A DNA stretch of 64,000 nt, from assembly GCF_017308075.1 (NCBI RefSeq), contig NZ_JAFKFX010000023.1:372001-436000 (forward strand), written 5' to 3'. The DNA is from Allobosea sp. Lineage in GTDB: Bacteria > Pseudomonadota > Alphaproteobacteria > Rhizobiales > Beijerinckiaceae. Position 1 is the stretch's first letter. The number at the start of each line of letters is the position of its first letter. Shown here in pieces: positions 36,425 to 44,741 of this stretch. Under the pieces are notes generated by a model. The model saw nothing but the letters and a program-made list of their open reading frames with translations. It had not been told where the DNA came from and searched no databases. The position numbers and the translations under genes were made by a program.

Positions 36425-36757
36425 TTGGCGCGGCTGACCAGCGATTTCTGGGTTTCGGCCTATCTCCGGCAGGCGGCGCATGATGGGCTCTTTGCGGTGC
36501 TGCGCCGGCGCGGTGCCGGCGAGGCCGGGGCCATCTTCGTCAAGCTCGACCGGCTCGACGGCACCGCCGTGCTCTATGGCCCGGCGCCGCAGGCATTGGT
36601 CGAAGACGATGGCGGGCGTCGTTTCCAGCGCCTGCTCGACGCCGATCCGCTGGCGGTGGAGGACCGCGTCGCGCGTGAGATTCGCTTCGATGGCGATCTC
36701 TGGCTCGTCGAGATCGAGAACCGCGCCGGCGATCCGCGGCTGCTGCTGGTCGAGTAG
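36425..36757 (+). CDS. DUF1491-family protein
   Basis: The 110-residue protein matches the small alphaproteobacterial family DUF1491: LTSDFWVSAYLRQAAHDGLF at the start, the central AIFVKLDRLDGTAVLYGPAP, and a C-terminal LWLVEIENRAGDPRLLLVE. The function is unknown. The start is a TTG with GGAG 7 bases upstream. It follows the membrane-anchored protein by 39 bases and may belong to the kinase transcript. Confidence 0.8.
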   Translation: MARLTSDFWVSAYLRQAAHDGLFAVLRRRGAGEAGAIFVKLDRLDGTAVLYGPAPQALVEDDGGRRFQRLLDADPLAVEDRVAREIRFDGDLWLVEIENRAGDPRLLLVE

Positions 36758-36857
36758 GCTGTCTCCGGACGAGGCGGCCACCGCTTAGCCTGAAAAAATA
36801 CACGCGATCGCCGCGCGTCCGTTCGGACGCGGTCACGGTGATCTATCTCAGTTTATC

Positions 36858-36903
36858 GCATCGGAGTTTTCCGAAAAGTGGAGTCCACTTTTCGGTCCGA
36901 TGC
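36858..36903. repeat. Nested intergenic palindrome, family D
   Basis: GCATCGGA (36858-36865) pairs with TCCGATGC (36896-36903), and inside it CCGAAAAGTGG (36871-36881) pairs with CCACTTTTCGG (36885-36895). Both inner and outer arms are perfect. It lies between convergent genes and resembles the short palindromic units common in rhizobial intergenic DNA; it may also serve as a transcription end. Confidence 0.7.
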
Positions 36904-36937
36904 CATAGCCCGCTTCACCGCTCCTCGCTTTCGATGT

Positions 36938-38062
36938 TCAGCCGGTCTTGCCGCCGAGCCTGCGCAGCATGTCCTGCATGCCGCCGCGGCTGGACGGTCG
37001 TTCCAGCCCGGGGCGGGCAGGGGTGCCGCTCGGATCCATCGCCGGCTGCAGGGCCGGGCGGGCACCGCCCTGTTCGGAAAGCCCCCCGATCTGCAGGACC
37101 AGCCGGCGTGCCGTCGCCGGCGTGAGCAGGCGCATCAGATCGGCCAAAGCGAAGATGCGCTGGACCGAGAAGGCCGTGTCGTCGCCGAGCCCGATCAGGA
37201 AGCGGGTGGCCTCCTCGGGGCTGGCGCCGCAGCCGACCAGCGTGAGTGCGGCAAGCTGGCGTGAATGATCGGCGGCAAGGGCCGCGGCGAACTCGGCATC
37301 GGCGCCGAACAGGTCGGCCAGCGCCGCAAAGGCGCCTTCGCGGTCGACGAGCGCCGTCGCGACCAGCCCGGAGAACTGCTCGCCGCTGATCGATGGACGG
37401 CGCGGCGAGGGCGCGAGCGCCTCATGCGCCGAGACGGCTTCGATCATGGCGAGCCGCTTGTCGAGGCTGGCCTGGAGGAACAGCGGCGCGAGTTCGGCGA
37501 CCGGCAGATCGTCGCGTGCGAGCAGGCATTGGGCGAGCGCCGGCGTGGCGGTGGCCCGCGCGACGAGCAGGACCAGCGCCGCACGCGGCAGTGTCGCCAT
37601 GGGATTGGCTGCGAGGGCGAGGTCGATGGCGGGGTCTGCCCGCCCGGCCAGCAGGCTGCTGGCGGCGGCCGTGAGGTCTCGGCGGGCCGCCAGGGCGAGC
37701 GTGACGGCGGGGTCGGTCCCCGCCGCGATGTCCTCGATCTCGGCCGGGGTCAGCGGGGTTCCCTTGCGGACCAGCGCCGCCAGGACCTCGCCGCCGCGCG
37801 CCCGCAGTGCTGCCAGAACCTCCGGCGGGGTATGGCGCCAGCCGGCGAGCTTGCGCGCCAGGATCAGCGCGGTCGGCTCGTCGATGACCGGGATCAGGGC
37901 CGCCGCCATGTCGCGGAAGGCCTCCATATCCTCCGCCGGCGGGTTGGCGGTCGACAGCAGGAGGTCGGCCTTCACGCGCAAGGCGACCTGCCGCAAATCC
38001 AGCCCGCCATCGCTGGCAAGGCGCGCGAGCTGCGCGAGATCGGCGGCAATTCGGGAGGGCAT
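36938..38062 (-). CDS. DUF2336 domain protein
   Basis: The 374-residue protein is almost wholly helical, with repeated short helices rich in alanine and leucine typical of DUF2336, a family mostly found in alphaproteobacteria. Representative stretches are AFRDMAAALIPVIDEPTALI and ALAARRDLTAAASSLLAG, which repeat a HEAT-like spacing. A flexible, glycine-rich tail ends the protein. The biochemical role is unknown; some family members are linked to cell-surface or stress signalling. It is divergent from a small-protein/lipoprotein pair across a region with a CtrA-like box. Confidence 0.8.
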   Translation of the reverse strand: MPSRIAADLAQLARLASDGGLDLRQVALRVKADLLLSTANPPAEDMEAFRDMAAALIPVIDEPTALILARKLAGWRHTPPEVLAALRARGGEVLAALVRKGTPLTPAEIEDIAAGTDPAVTLALAARRDLTAAASSLLAGRADPAIDLALAANPMATLPRAALVLLVARATATPALAQCLLARDDLPVAELAPLFLQASLDKRLAMIEAVSAHEALAPSPRRPSISGEQFSGLVATALVDREGAFAALADLFGADAEFAAALAADHSRQLAALTLVGCGASPEEATRFLIGLGDDTAFSVQRIFALADLMRLLTPATARRLVLQIGGLSEQGGARPALQPAMDPSGTPARPGLERPSSRGGMQDMLRRLGGKTG

Positions 38063-38115
38063 TGGCGGGCTCGTGACGAAAATAGTTCGATTCCCGGAAA
38101 TTTATCCCCGATGCG

Positions 38116-38130
38116 TTAGCACTGCGTTAA
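38116..38130. promoter_or_regulatory. Near-consensus CtrA box
   Basis: TTAG-CACTGCG-TTAA followed by CC differs from the CtrA consensus TTAA-N7-TTAAC by one base. It lies 54 bases before the DUF2336 start and about 185 bases before the small-protein gene. Confidence 0.4.
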
Positions 38131-38313
38131 CCATGAACAGGCCTGATGTCGGTGACGATGGCGTGCCGATCTCGCGCAGACCGCGCGGCGCGCCTGGGAA
38201 CGGGCAGCGGGCCGGCAGGTGCCGGCCCTGACATGAATACCGCTTCGAGCTTTCTGGTGAGAGACCGACTGGGTTCGCGATTTCCACGCAGGCGCCAACA
38301 AGGGAGGCGCATC

Positions 38314-38514
38314 ATGGCCGACGTCATTCCTTTCGCGCCGCGCAGGCGCTTCGTCAGGTCCGCGGTTGCCGCCGATGCGGCGCCGGCGCAGATCCTGTTC
38401 TTCACCGGTGTCCGCTATGAGCGTCAGCCGGAACCTCCCGCTACCAAGCCGCGGCGCAGCGCGCGGACGGCGGAGGCGCGGGAACGCGAAGCCCGGCGCA
38501 GGCGGCCGGGGTGA
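38314..38514 (+). CDS. Small basic protein of unknown function
   Basis: This 66-residue protein is not assigned to a family by me. It begins MADVIPFAPRRRFV, has a central hydrophobic patch QILFFTGVRYE, and ends in an arginine-rich tail. A strong AGGGAGG site 7 bases before the ATG and a 4-bp overlap (GTGA) with the next gene support it as real. Similar short proteins seem common in Rhizobiales, but I cannot name a function. Confidence 0.7.
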   Translation: MADVIPFAPRRRFVRSAVAADAAPAQILFFTGVRYERQPEPPATKPRRSARTAEAREREARRRRPG

Positions 38515-39272
38515 AGCGCCTTGCTGTCCCGGCGATCCTGACCTGCCTCGTCCTCGCCGCTTGTACGACCGGCGATCTCGGCCGGCCCCGCCCGAGCCTC
38601 TTCAACGATCAGATCGTTCCGGCGATGGGCGAATGGGCGGCGCGGTTGCGCGGCGAGGCGGCCTCGCATTTCCACCTGACTGATGACGAGCAGCAGTTGC
38701 GGGCCCGTGCCTGGCGGCTCGTCATGCCCGCCCATGAGCGCAGCGCCTTCGAAACCCAGCTCGCGAGCCTGGTTCCGGCCCGGATGCTGCCGACCGCTGT
38801 CCAATCGGGCTCCGTCTCCGATTACCAGCGCGCGCTGACTTCCGGCTCCTTCGCCTCGCAGGCCTCGCGCTATAATCGCCTCGCCGAGGACGCCAATGCC
38901 GACCGGGCCCTGCTCGCCCCGTTCCGCGCCAATGCGATCCGTGTCGTCAATGCCGACCGCGCCCGGCTGCGCACGCTCGAGGCCTCGCCCCGCGTGCCGG
39001 CCGAGAGCCAGGAGCCGGCTCAGGCGCGCGTCATCGAGAACGAGGCTCTGGTCCTCTGGGTCTGCGAGCGGCTGCGTTTCCGGCTGGCGAGCTATCGCTA
39101 CGCCCTCGACAATCTCGTGGTCGAGATGCCCTCGCGCGAGGCGGTCAGGGCAGAGCGCGCGATCATGGGATTGGAGGCGGAAACCGATCTGGTCTGCAAG
39201 TTGCCGCTGATCGGCGTGTTCGGTGGCGAGGGCGCGGCACCATCCGATCGCCCGGTCGTCTACAAGGGCTGA
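38511..39272 (+). CDS. Putative lipoprotein of unknown function
   Basis: The 253-residue protein has a lipoprotein signal peptide with a lipobox LVLAAC (cysteine about residue 18), so it should be lipid-anchored in the envelope. The mature part is helical and charged, with no enzyme motif I recognise (FETQLASLVPARMLPTAV, YRYALDNLVVEMPSREAV). The GTG start overlaps the stop of the small basic protein, which ties the two together. Confidence 0.75.
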   Translation: MKRLAVPAILTCLVLAACTTGDLGRPRPSLFNDQIVPAMGEWAARLRGEAASHFHLTDDEQQLRARAWRLVMPAHERSAFETQLASLVPARMLPTAVQSGSVSDYQRALTSGSFASQASRYNRLAEDANADRALLAPFRANAIRVVNADRARLRTLEASPRVPAESQEPAQARVIENEALVLWVCERLRFRLASYRYALDNLVVEMPSREAVRAERAIMGLEAETDLVCKLPLIGVFGGEGAAPSDRPVVYKG

Positions 39273-39371
39273 ACCGTCCTGTCGAATGGCCCGCCCGGAG
39301 CCTGCCGGGTTCACCTGGAGGCGCCGGGGCGTCCCGGATGATGCGGTGGTTTTGCGAAAGATCAGTATGCC

Positions 39372-40019
39372 TCAGTCGGCGCTGCCGCAGGCGACGCTCG
39401 TCGCGAGAGCCTCCGCATCGGCGCGGTCGGCCGGGCGGCGCAGCATGACGCGTGCCAGGATCAGCCCCTGCGGCGATGGCGAGACGACACGCAGCTCGCG
39501 CGCCGTCTCGCCGTCCTCGTCCTGCGCCAGGCGCTCGTCGAGCTGTTCCTGCGTCATCACCACGAATTCGAGCACGCCGCGGATCGCCGCCCGGTCGGTG
39601 ATCGCGTAGGCGACGCCGCCGCCATGGCGGTGCAAGGTCAGCCCGAGCGGCAGTGCGCCGGTCTGGGCGACGACGCGTACCGGGCCGCCGGTCAGATCGA
39701 AGCCGCAGACGGCGCCGACGCTGTTCGGATCGGGCTCGGCCAGTGCCGGCAGGCCGTCCGGGGCAGGCGTGATCAGTTCGGCGTGTCCGCCGCTGCCGAG
39801 TGCGGCATAGACCGAGCTGGCGTCGCGCTCGGCCATGATCGGGATCAGCAACACCGTGAGGATGTGCACGATGCCCGCGAGGACGAGCCCCATCAGAGTG
39901 AGCAGGATGATGCGCCGCAGGCTGCGGCCGAGCCGGTCCCGCCAGCCGAAGGCTGGGATCCGGGTCCGCTCCGCCGCGGGGGCGAGCAGGGGAGCCTGAT
40001 CGAGCATGCTCATCGGCAA
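39372..40019 (-). CDS. DUF1254-type membrane protein
   Basis: The 215-residue protein has one clear membrane span (IILLTLMGLVLAGIVHILTV) followed by a periplasmic domain. The sequence LLIPIMAERDASSVYAALG after the span fits the short rhizobial DUF1254 proteins that occur next to DUF1214 proteins. The mature domain contains a conserved-looking cysteine (GAVCGFDLTGGPVRVVAQ). The function is unknown. It overlaps the DUF1214 gene by 10 bp and is its downstream partner. Confidence 0.75.
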   Translation of the reverse strand: MPMSMLDQAPLLAPAAERTRIPAFGWRDRLGRSLRRIILLTLMGLVLAGIVHILTVLLIPIMAERDASSVYAALGSGGHAELITPAPDGLPALAEPDPNSVGAVCGFDLTGGPVRVVAQTGALPLGLTLHRHGGGVAYAITDRAAIRGVLEFVVMTQEQLDERLAQDEDGETARELRVVSPSPQGLILARVMLRRPADRADAEALATSVACGSAD

Positions 40020-40585
40020 TCCACCCGGCTGATCCGCGGCAGCGCTTCCGGCCGCAATTCGCCGGCATGGCTGGAGATCGGCGTATCGTAGAGCCGCAGG
40101 AGGAACAGGAAGCGACCTGAAGGCGGCAGCGGCAGCCAGTTGCCGGCTTCGGGCGTCGCGGCTGCGATGATCCGCAGGCCGCCGCGCTCGTCGCGAACGA
40201 TCTCGGCGTGGCTGAAACTCTCCCGTGCGACCGTGAGCTGGAGCGGGCGACGTGCCGGGTCGGCGACGGTCAAAGACCAGCCTCGAGCCGGCGGAACGAC
40301 CCCGCTGACGCCATAGCGGCAGCGGCCGTCGAGCGGCTGTCCGGCATCGTCGCGCTCGGCGATCAGCAGGAGCCCTTCGCCGGCGCCGAGCGGCAGATGG
40401 ACGCCGCGCGCCAGATAGGCCCGCATATAGGGATCGCTGTCGCGCGCGCCGCTTTTCGGCCAGGTCGTCCAGGCACCGATCTGCGCCCGGCCGACGACCG
40501 GCCGCTCGGCCACGGCGTAATGTGCCGAGGCCAGCCCCAGCCCGGCGCCGAGCGCGATCACATAGGCGAGTTCGAGGACGCGCAT
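40010..40585 (-). CDS. DUF1214-type membrane-anchored protein
   Basis: The 191-residue protein has an N-terminal signal anchor (LAYVIALGAGLGLASAHYAV) and a DUF1214 domain with its usual marks: GAWTTWPKSGARDSDPYMRA, then GEGLLLIAERDDAGQPLDG and near the end LRLYDTPISSHAGEL. The domain is a beta-rich fold of unknown role found next to DUF1254. Overlap with the downstream DUF1254 gene shows a fixed pair, so the two products probably form a complex at the inner membrane. Confidence 0.8.
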   Translation of the reverse strand: MRVLELAYVIALGAGLGLASAHYAVAERPVVGRAQIGAWTTWPKSGARDSDPYMRAYLARGVHLPLGAGEGLLLIAERDDAGQPLDGRCRYGVSGVVPPARGWSLTVADPARRPLQLTVARESFSHAEIVRDERGGLRIIAAATPEAGNWLPLPPSGRFLFLLRLYDTPISSHAGELRPEALPRISRVDCR

Positions 40586-40689
40586 GATGCGGGGGGCTGG
40601 CTCCCTTCGACGACCCGGGGCGACGCGGAGAGTCTAGAGCGCCGGCCGGCGCGGAAGAAGCGCAATCTGCCGAGGCCCGCCGACACGGC

Positions 40690-42924
40690 TCAGCGGAAGC
40701 GCGTCAGGCTCGGCCCGGCCGGTAATTCGCCGATGCCGGCCTGGATCGAGGTCCGGGCCGCACGCGGCGCCTCGACCGCCTTGAACATCGCCCCGACCGA
40801 TGACAGCACTTCGAAGGATCTGCGCGGCATATGCCCGGCATTGGCACCGGTGCCGGGCTGGGTCGGGCCGGCATTCTTCGCCACGGTGGCCTTGTCGGCG
40901 CCCTGCGGCGCGACGCCCGGGATCGGCTTGATCTCGATGCCCTGATGGGCGAAGGCCATGATCTCCTTCCAGACCATCGCCGGCAGCGAGCCGCCGGTCA
41001 TGTTGTTGGTTTCGGAGGAATCGTCGTTACCGAACCAGACCGCACCGACGAGATTGCCGGTGTAGCCGACATACCAGGCGTCCTTGTAGCCATTGGTCGT
41101 GCCGGTCTTGCCGGCGCTGATCACGCCGTCCAGTGCCGCGCGCCGGCCCGTCCCCGCCGTCGGCACGGTCGAGAGCATCTGGTTCATCTCCTGCGCCACC
41201 TGCGCGCTCAGCACCTGGGCCGGCGCCGGCTCGTCGCGATCATGGCGGTAGATTTCCTCGCCGAGCGAATTGCGGATCTCGAAGGCGGCATAGGGCTTGG
41301 CCCGCTTGCCGCCATTGGCGAAGACCGAGAAGGCGGCGGCCTGGTCGATCACGGTGACCTCGGCGGCGCCGATCGGCAGCGAGACCGTGTCGGTCAGCGG
41401 CGTCGTCAGCCCCATGGCGCGGGCCGTCTCGACGATCTTGTTGCGGCCGATGCGTGCCGCGCGCGCCTCATGCGTCTCGCCGGTCGCCCGGCCGATCGCG
41501 ATCGACATCTGCACCGGGATCGTGTTGATCGACTTGGCGAGCGCCACCGTCAGCGGCATCGAGCCGGAATAGGAGCGCCCGTAATTGTTCGGGCACCAGT
41601 TGCCGATGCAGACCGGCCGGTCGGTGACGATAGTAGTCGGCTTGTAGAGCCCGGCGCTCATCGCCGCCGCATAGACATAGGGTTTGAACGAGGAGCCGGG
41701 CTGGCGCAGGCTCGAGGTCGCGCGGTTGAACTGGCTTGCGCCATAGTCGCGCCCGCCGACGATCGCCCGCACGGCGCCGTCAGGGTCCATGATCACCGTC
41801 GCGGCCTGCCGGGCCCGGTAGGCCTGGCCGTGCTGGCGCAGGATGCTCTCGACCGCCTCGTCGGCCCGCTTCTGGATCGCCGGGTCGTGCGGGGTCTTCA
41901 CGGTGAGCACGCGCTCGGGGCCGATCTTGCCGTCTTCGGCGAGCTTGCGGACCTCGTCGAAGGCCCAGTCGAGATAGTAGTCCGGGCTGGCGTCGCGGCG
42001 CCGGTCGATCGGCTTGGCCGGGTTGCGCCGGGCGGAATCGATCTGCCCGGCCGTCATGAAGCCGGCATCGACCATCGCGCCGAGCACGTCGTTGGCGCGG
42101 GCGCGCGCCGCCGGCAGGTTGACATGCGGGGCGAATTTGGTCGGCGCCTTGAACAGGCCGGCGAGCATGGCGGCCTCGGCGACCGTGACGTCCTTGGCGG
42201 ATTTGCCGAAATAATATTCCGCAGCCGCCGCGACGCCGAAGGTGCCGCCGCCCATATAGGCGCGGTCGAGATAGAGCTTCAGGATCTCGTTCTTGGTCAG
42301 GCGGTATTCGAGCCAGATCGAGAGGAAGGCTTCCTTGATCTTGCGGTCGAGCGAGCGCTCATTGCTGAGGAAGAGGTTCTTGGCGAGCTGCTGGGTGATC
42401 GACGAGCCGCCCTGCACGACGCCGGAGGCGCGGGCATTGACGGTGAGTGCCCGGAAGGTGCCGAAGATGTCGATGCCGAAATGGTCGTAGAAGCGCCGGT
42501 CCTCGGTGGCGAGCACCGCCTTGATCAGATGGTCCGGCAGCTCCTCGAGCTTCAGCGAATCGTCGTGCCTTGCGCCGCGATGGCCGATCTCGGAGCCATA
42601 GCGGTCGAGGAAGGTGACGGCGAAGACCTGGTTCTTCAGCGCGTCCTCGCGGCCCTCGCGGAAGGCCGGGATCGCCAGCAGCAGCATGACGATCGAGCCG
42701 GCGATGCCGACATTGAGGCCCTCGCTGACGAGCTCGGTGGCGAGGCGCTTCGGGCCGGAGACGGTGAGCCGGTCGGTCCAGCTGCGGATGCGCTCATAGG
42801 CCTCGCCGGCCCTCCGGCCGGCCGCGTAGAGCGAATCGTCGAGCCATGAGTCGGCGGCGAGCGCGGAGCGCTTCAGGCGGGTCGTCCAGCGCGCCTTCCT
42901 GAACTCGATCACGGACCGGGCCAC
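40690..42924 (-). CDS. Class A penicillin-binding protein (PBP1A-like)
   Basis: The 744-residue protein has a membrane span near residue 80, a glycosyltransferase domain (catalytic Glu in VLATEDRRFYDHFGID; GGSSITQQLAKNLFLS) and a transpeptidase domain with the serine motif SSFK in QPGSSFKPYVYAAAM, the SIN motif (AKSINTIPVQ) and the KTG triad (GKTGTTNGYKDAWY). It polymerises and cross-links peptidoglycan at the inner membrane. The long cytoplasmic N-terminus (about 75 residues) is typical of rhizobial members. The gene stands alone. Confidence 0.95.
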   Translation of the reverse strand: MARSVIEFRKARWTTRLKRSALAADSWLDDSLYAAGRRAGEAYERIRSWTDRLTVSGPKRLATELVSEGLNVGIAGSIVMLLLAIPAFREGREDALKNQVFAVTFLDRYGSEIGHRGARHDDSLKLEELPDHLIKAVLATEDRRFYDHFGIDIFGTFRALTVNARASGVVQGGSSITQQLAKNLFLSNERSLDRKIKEAFLSIWLEYRLTKNEILKLYLDRAYMGGGTFGVAAAAEYYFGKSAKDVTVAEAAMLAGLFKAPTKFAPHVNLPAARARANDVLGAMVDAGFMTAGQIDSARRNPAKPIDRRRDASPDYYLDWAFDEVRKLAEDGKIGPERVLTVKTPHDPAIQKRADEAVESILRQHGQAYRARQAATVIMDPDGAVRAIVGGRDYGASQFNRATSSLRQPGSSFKPYVYAAAMSAGLYKPTTIVTDRPVCIGNWCPNNYGRSYSGSMPLTVALAKSINTIPVQMSIAIGRATGETHEARAARIGRNKIVETARAMGLTTPLTDTVSLPIGAAEVTVIDQAAAFSVFANGGKRAKPYAAFEIRNSLGEEIYRHDRDEPAPAQVLSAQVAQEMNQMLSTVPTAGTGRRAALDGVISAGKTGTTNGYKDAWYVGYTGNLVGAVWFGNDDSSETNNMTGGSLPAMVWKEIMAFAHQGIEIKPIPGVAPQGADKATVAKNAGPTQPGTGANAGHMPRRSFEVLSSVGAMFKAVEAPRAARTSIQAGIGELPAGPSLTRFR

Positions 42925-43120
42925 CTTCAGAATGCCGCGGGTCAGGCCCGCCGCGTCCCTGGATCGAGGGCGGACGCCCGATCCAGTCTAACGAGATAAG
43001 CCTTGCAAGCTCCTGGCGGAAGGGCCTTGCGCGGCCCGCGGCCCCCAGCAGGTTTCAGGCCAGCGCGATCGTCTCGTTTCGGCACAGGATTGGCCCGCGC
43101 GTCGTGCGATTACCGGCGTT

Positions 43121-43903
43121 TCAGGCTTTCGTCGCCACGAGGGCGAAGCGGGTCGAGGAGACCAGCCGCAGCGCGTCGTGCAGGGCGGCGCTGCGCTGTT
43201 GCGCCCGCACCACCTGCCGGTAGTCTGCCGGCTCGATCCGGGCGAAGCCGGCCTCGTGCAGCATGGCGCCGAGGCGCTCATAGCTCAGCCCGCCGCGGAA
43301 GAAGAAGCGCCGGGTGATCGAGTCGAAGGCCTCCTTGTCGGTCGTATGCACGGTGCCGCCGCTGCGCTCGCGCAGCCAGGTAGCGCCGCGGTTGATCAGG
43401 TTCTGGATCCAGGAGCGGTTGATCCAGTCGCCGTCGATCACCAGGAGCCTGCCGCCGGGCTTCAGCACGCGGAACCATTCGGCGAAGGCGGCTTCGGGAT
43501 CGGTCAGGGTCCAGACCAGATGCCGCGTCACCAGCGCGTCATAGCTCTCGTCGTCGTCGAGCAGGCGCTCGGCGTCGCCGGACAGGATCCTCGCCTTGTC
43601 GCCATGCTTGGCGCGGGCGCGGGCGAGCATGTCGTCGGAAAAGTCGATCGCCGTGACCTTGTGGCCGAGCGAGAGCAAAGCGCGGGTGATCTCGCCGGTG
43701 CCGCAGGCGAGGTCGAGCACGTCGCGCGACTCTGTACCGAAGGCCTGGCGCAGCAGGCTCTGGAAGGCGGCGAGCTCGGCCTCGGACTTGATCGCATGGC
43801 CGACCTGCTGGTCGAAGCTCGCGGCGCGGCTCGACCAGTAGGCGCGGATCTCCTCCTTCAGCGAGTAGTTGGCGCCGGGGCTGGAAGCGTTGGTGTCTTG
43901 CAT
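43121..43903 (-). CDS. Class I SAM-dependent methyltransferase of the metal-uptake cluster
   Basis: The 260-residue protein shows the class I methyltransferase order: motif I DVLDLACGTGEITRALLSLG, the acidic strand-2 end TAIDFSDDML, and the motif VLKPGGRLLVIDGDW. It resembles ubiquinone/menaquinone-type small-molecule methyltransferases. It is the last gene after the ABC transporter ATPase, 46 bases downstream, so it probably belongs to the same transcript. A methyltransferase fixed to a chelate importer could modify the chelator after uptake; this is inference. The start at 43903 follows the conserved length; the frame extends upstream into the ATPase gene. Confidence 0.85.
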   Translation of the reverse strand: MQDTNASSPGANYSLKEEIRAYWSSRAASFDQQVGHAIKSEAELAAFQSLLRQAFGTESRDVLDLACGTGEITRALLSLGHKVTAIDFSDDMLARARAKHGDKARILSGDAERLLDDDESYDALVTRHLVWTLTDPEAAFAEWFRVLKPGGRLLVIDGDWINRSWIQNLINRGATWLRERSGGTVHTTDKEAFDSITRRFFFRGGLSYERLGAMLHEAGFARIEPADYRQVVRAQQRSAALHDALRLVSSTRFALVATKA

Positions 43904-43949
43904 CGGCTTACGTCGCTTGGAAGGATTGGCGGAGATGTGAGCAGCGGCC

Positions 43950-44741
43950 TCAGAGGGTGGCGAGTTCCGGCATGGCCCGCTGGCTTGCCTTGCGCGCCGA
44001 GCCCTGGACCACGACGAAGGGCGCTTCGCCATCGCCGGTCTCGACCCGGGCGACGACACCATAGACCTCTTCCAGCAGCGCCGGGGTGATGATCTCGCGC
44101 GGCGGGCCGAGCGCGACGAGGCGCCCCTTCGCCAGCACCATCACCTTGTCGGCGATGCGCAGCGCCTGGTTGAGGTCGTGGATCGCGATCAGTACGCAGA
44201 TCTTCTTCTCGCGGGCGAGGCGGGCGACGAGACTCAGCACCTCGAACTGGCGGTGCAGGTCGAGCGCGCTGGTCGGCTCGTCGAGCAGCATGATCTCGGG
44301 CTGGCGTACCAGCGTCTGGGCGATCGAGACGAGCTGGCGCTGGCCGCCGGAGAGCTCGCCGAGGCCGCGAAAGGCGAGCTCGGCGATGTCGAGATCGTGA
44401 AGCGCCTGGTCGATCGCGGCGAGCTCGTCATCTCCGACGCCCCAGGAGCCGCCCTGCTTGCGGGCGAGCAGGATCGACTCGTAGACGGTCAGCACCGCGT
44501 TCACCGCGGTGTCCTGCGGCAGATAGCACGGCGCCTTGCCGCTGGGGCTGGCGATTTCGACCGTGCCGGTGCCTGAAGCCATCCCGGCGATGCGTCGGAA
44601 CAGGCTCGACTTGCCGGCGGCGTTCGGGCCGATCACCGCCACGACCTCGCCGCCGAGCAGATCGGGCGTGGTCACATCGGTGAGGATCTGGCGCCTGCCA
44701 TAGGCGACACCGACTTCGCTGAGGGCGAGGCGCTTCACCAT
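43950..44741 (-). CDS. FecE/FepC-type ABC transporter ATP-binding protein
   Basis: The 263-residue ATPase has Walker A GPNAAGKSS (residues 38-46), the Q loop (YLPQDTAVN), the signature LSGGQRQ, Walker B IMLLDEPTSALD and the switch histidine in LIAIHDLNQAL. It belongs to the group serving iron-siderophore, haem and cobalamin importers. It overlaps the permease gene by 7 bp on the same strand, so the subunits are made together. The ligand of the system is not known. Confidence 0.93.
   Translation of the reverse strand: MVKRLALSEVGVAYGRRQILTDVTTPDLLGGEVVAVIGPNAAGKSSLFRRIAGMASGTGTVEIASPSGKAPCYLPQDTAVNAVLTVYESILLARKQGGSWGVGDDELAAIDQALHDLDIAELAFRGLGELSGGQRQLVSIAQTLVRQPEIMLLDEPTSALDLHRQFEVLSLVARLAREKKICVLIAIHDLNQALRIADKVMVLAKGRLVALGPPREIITPALLEEVYGVVARVETGDGEAPFVVVQGSARKASQRAMPELATL

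Noticed and set aside
38133-38231. A 32-codon open frame between DUF2336 and the small basic protein.
   Set aside because: It has no ribosome-binding site and an arginine/glycine/proline composition expected of random GC-rich DNA.
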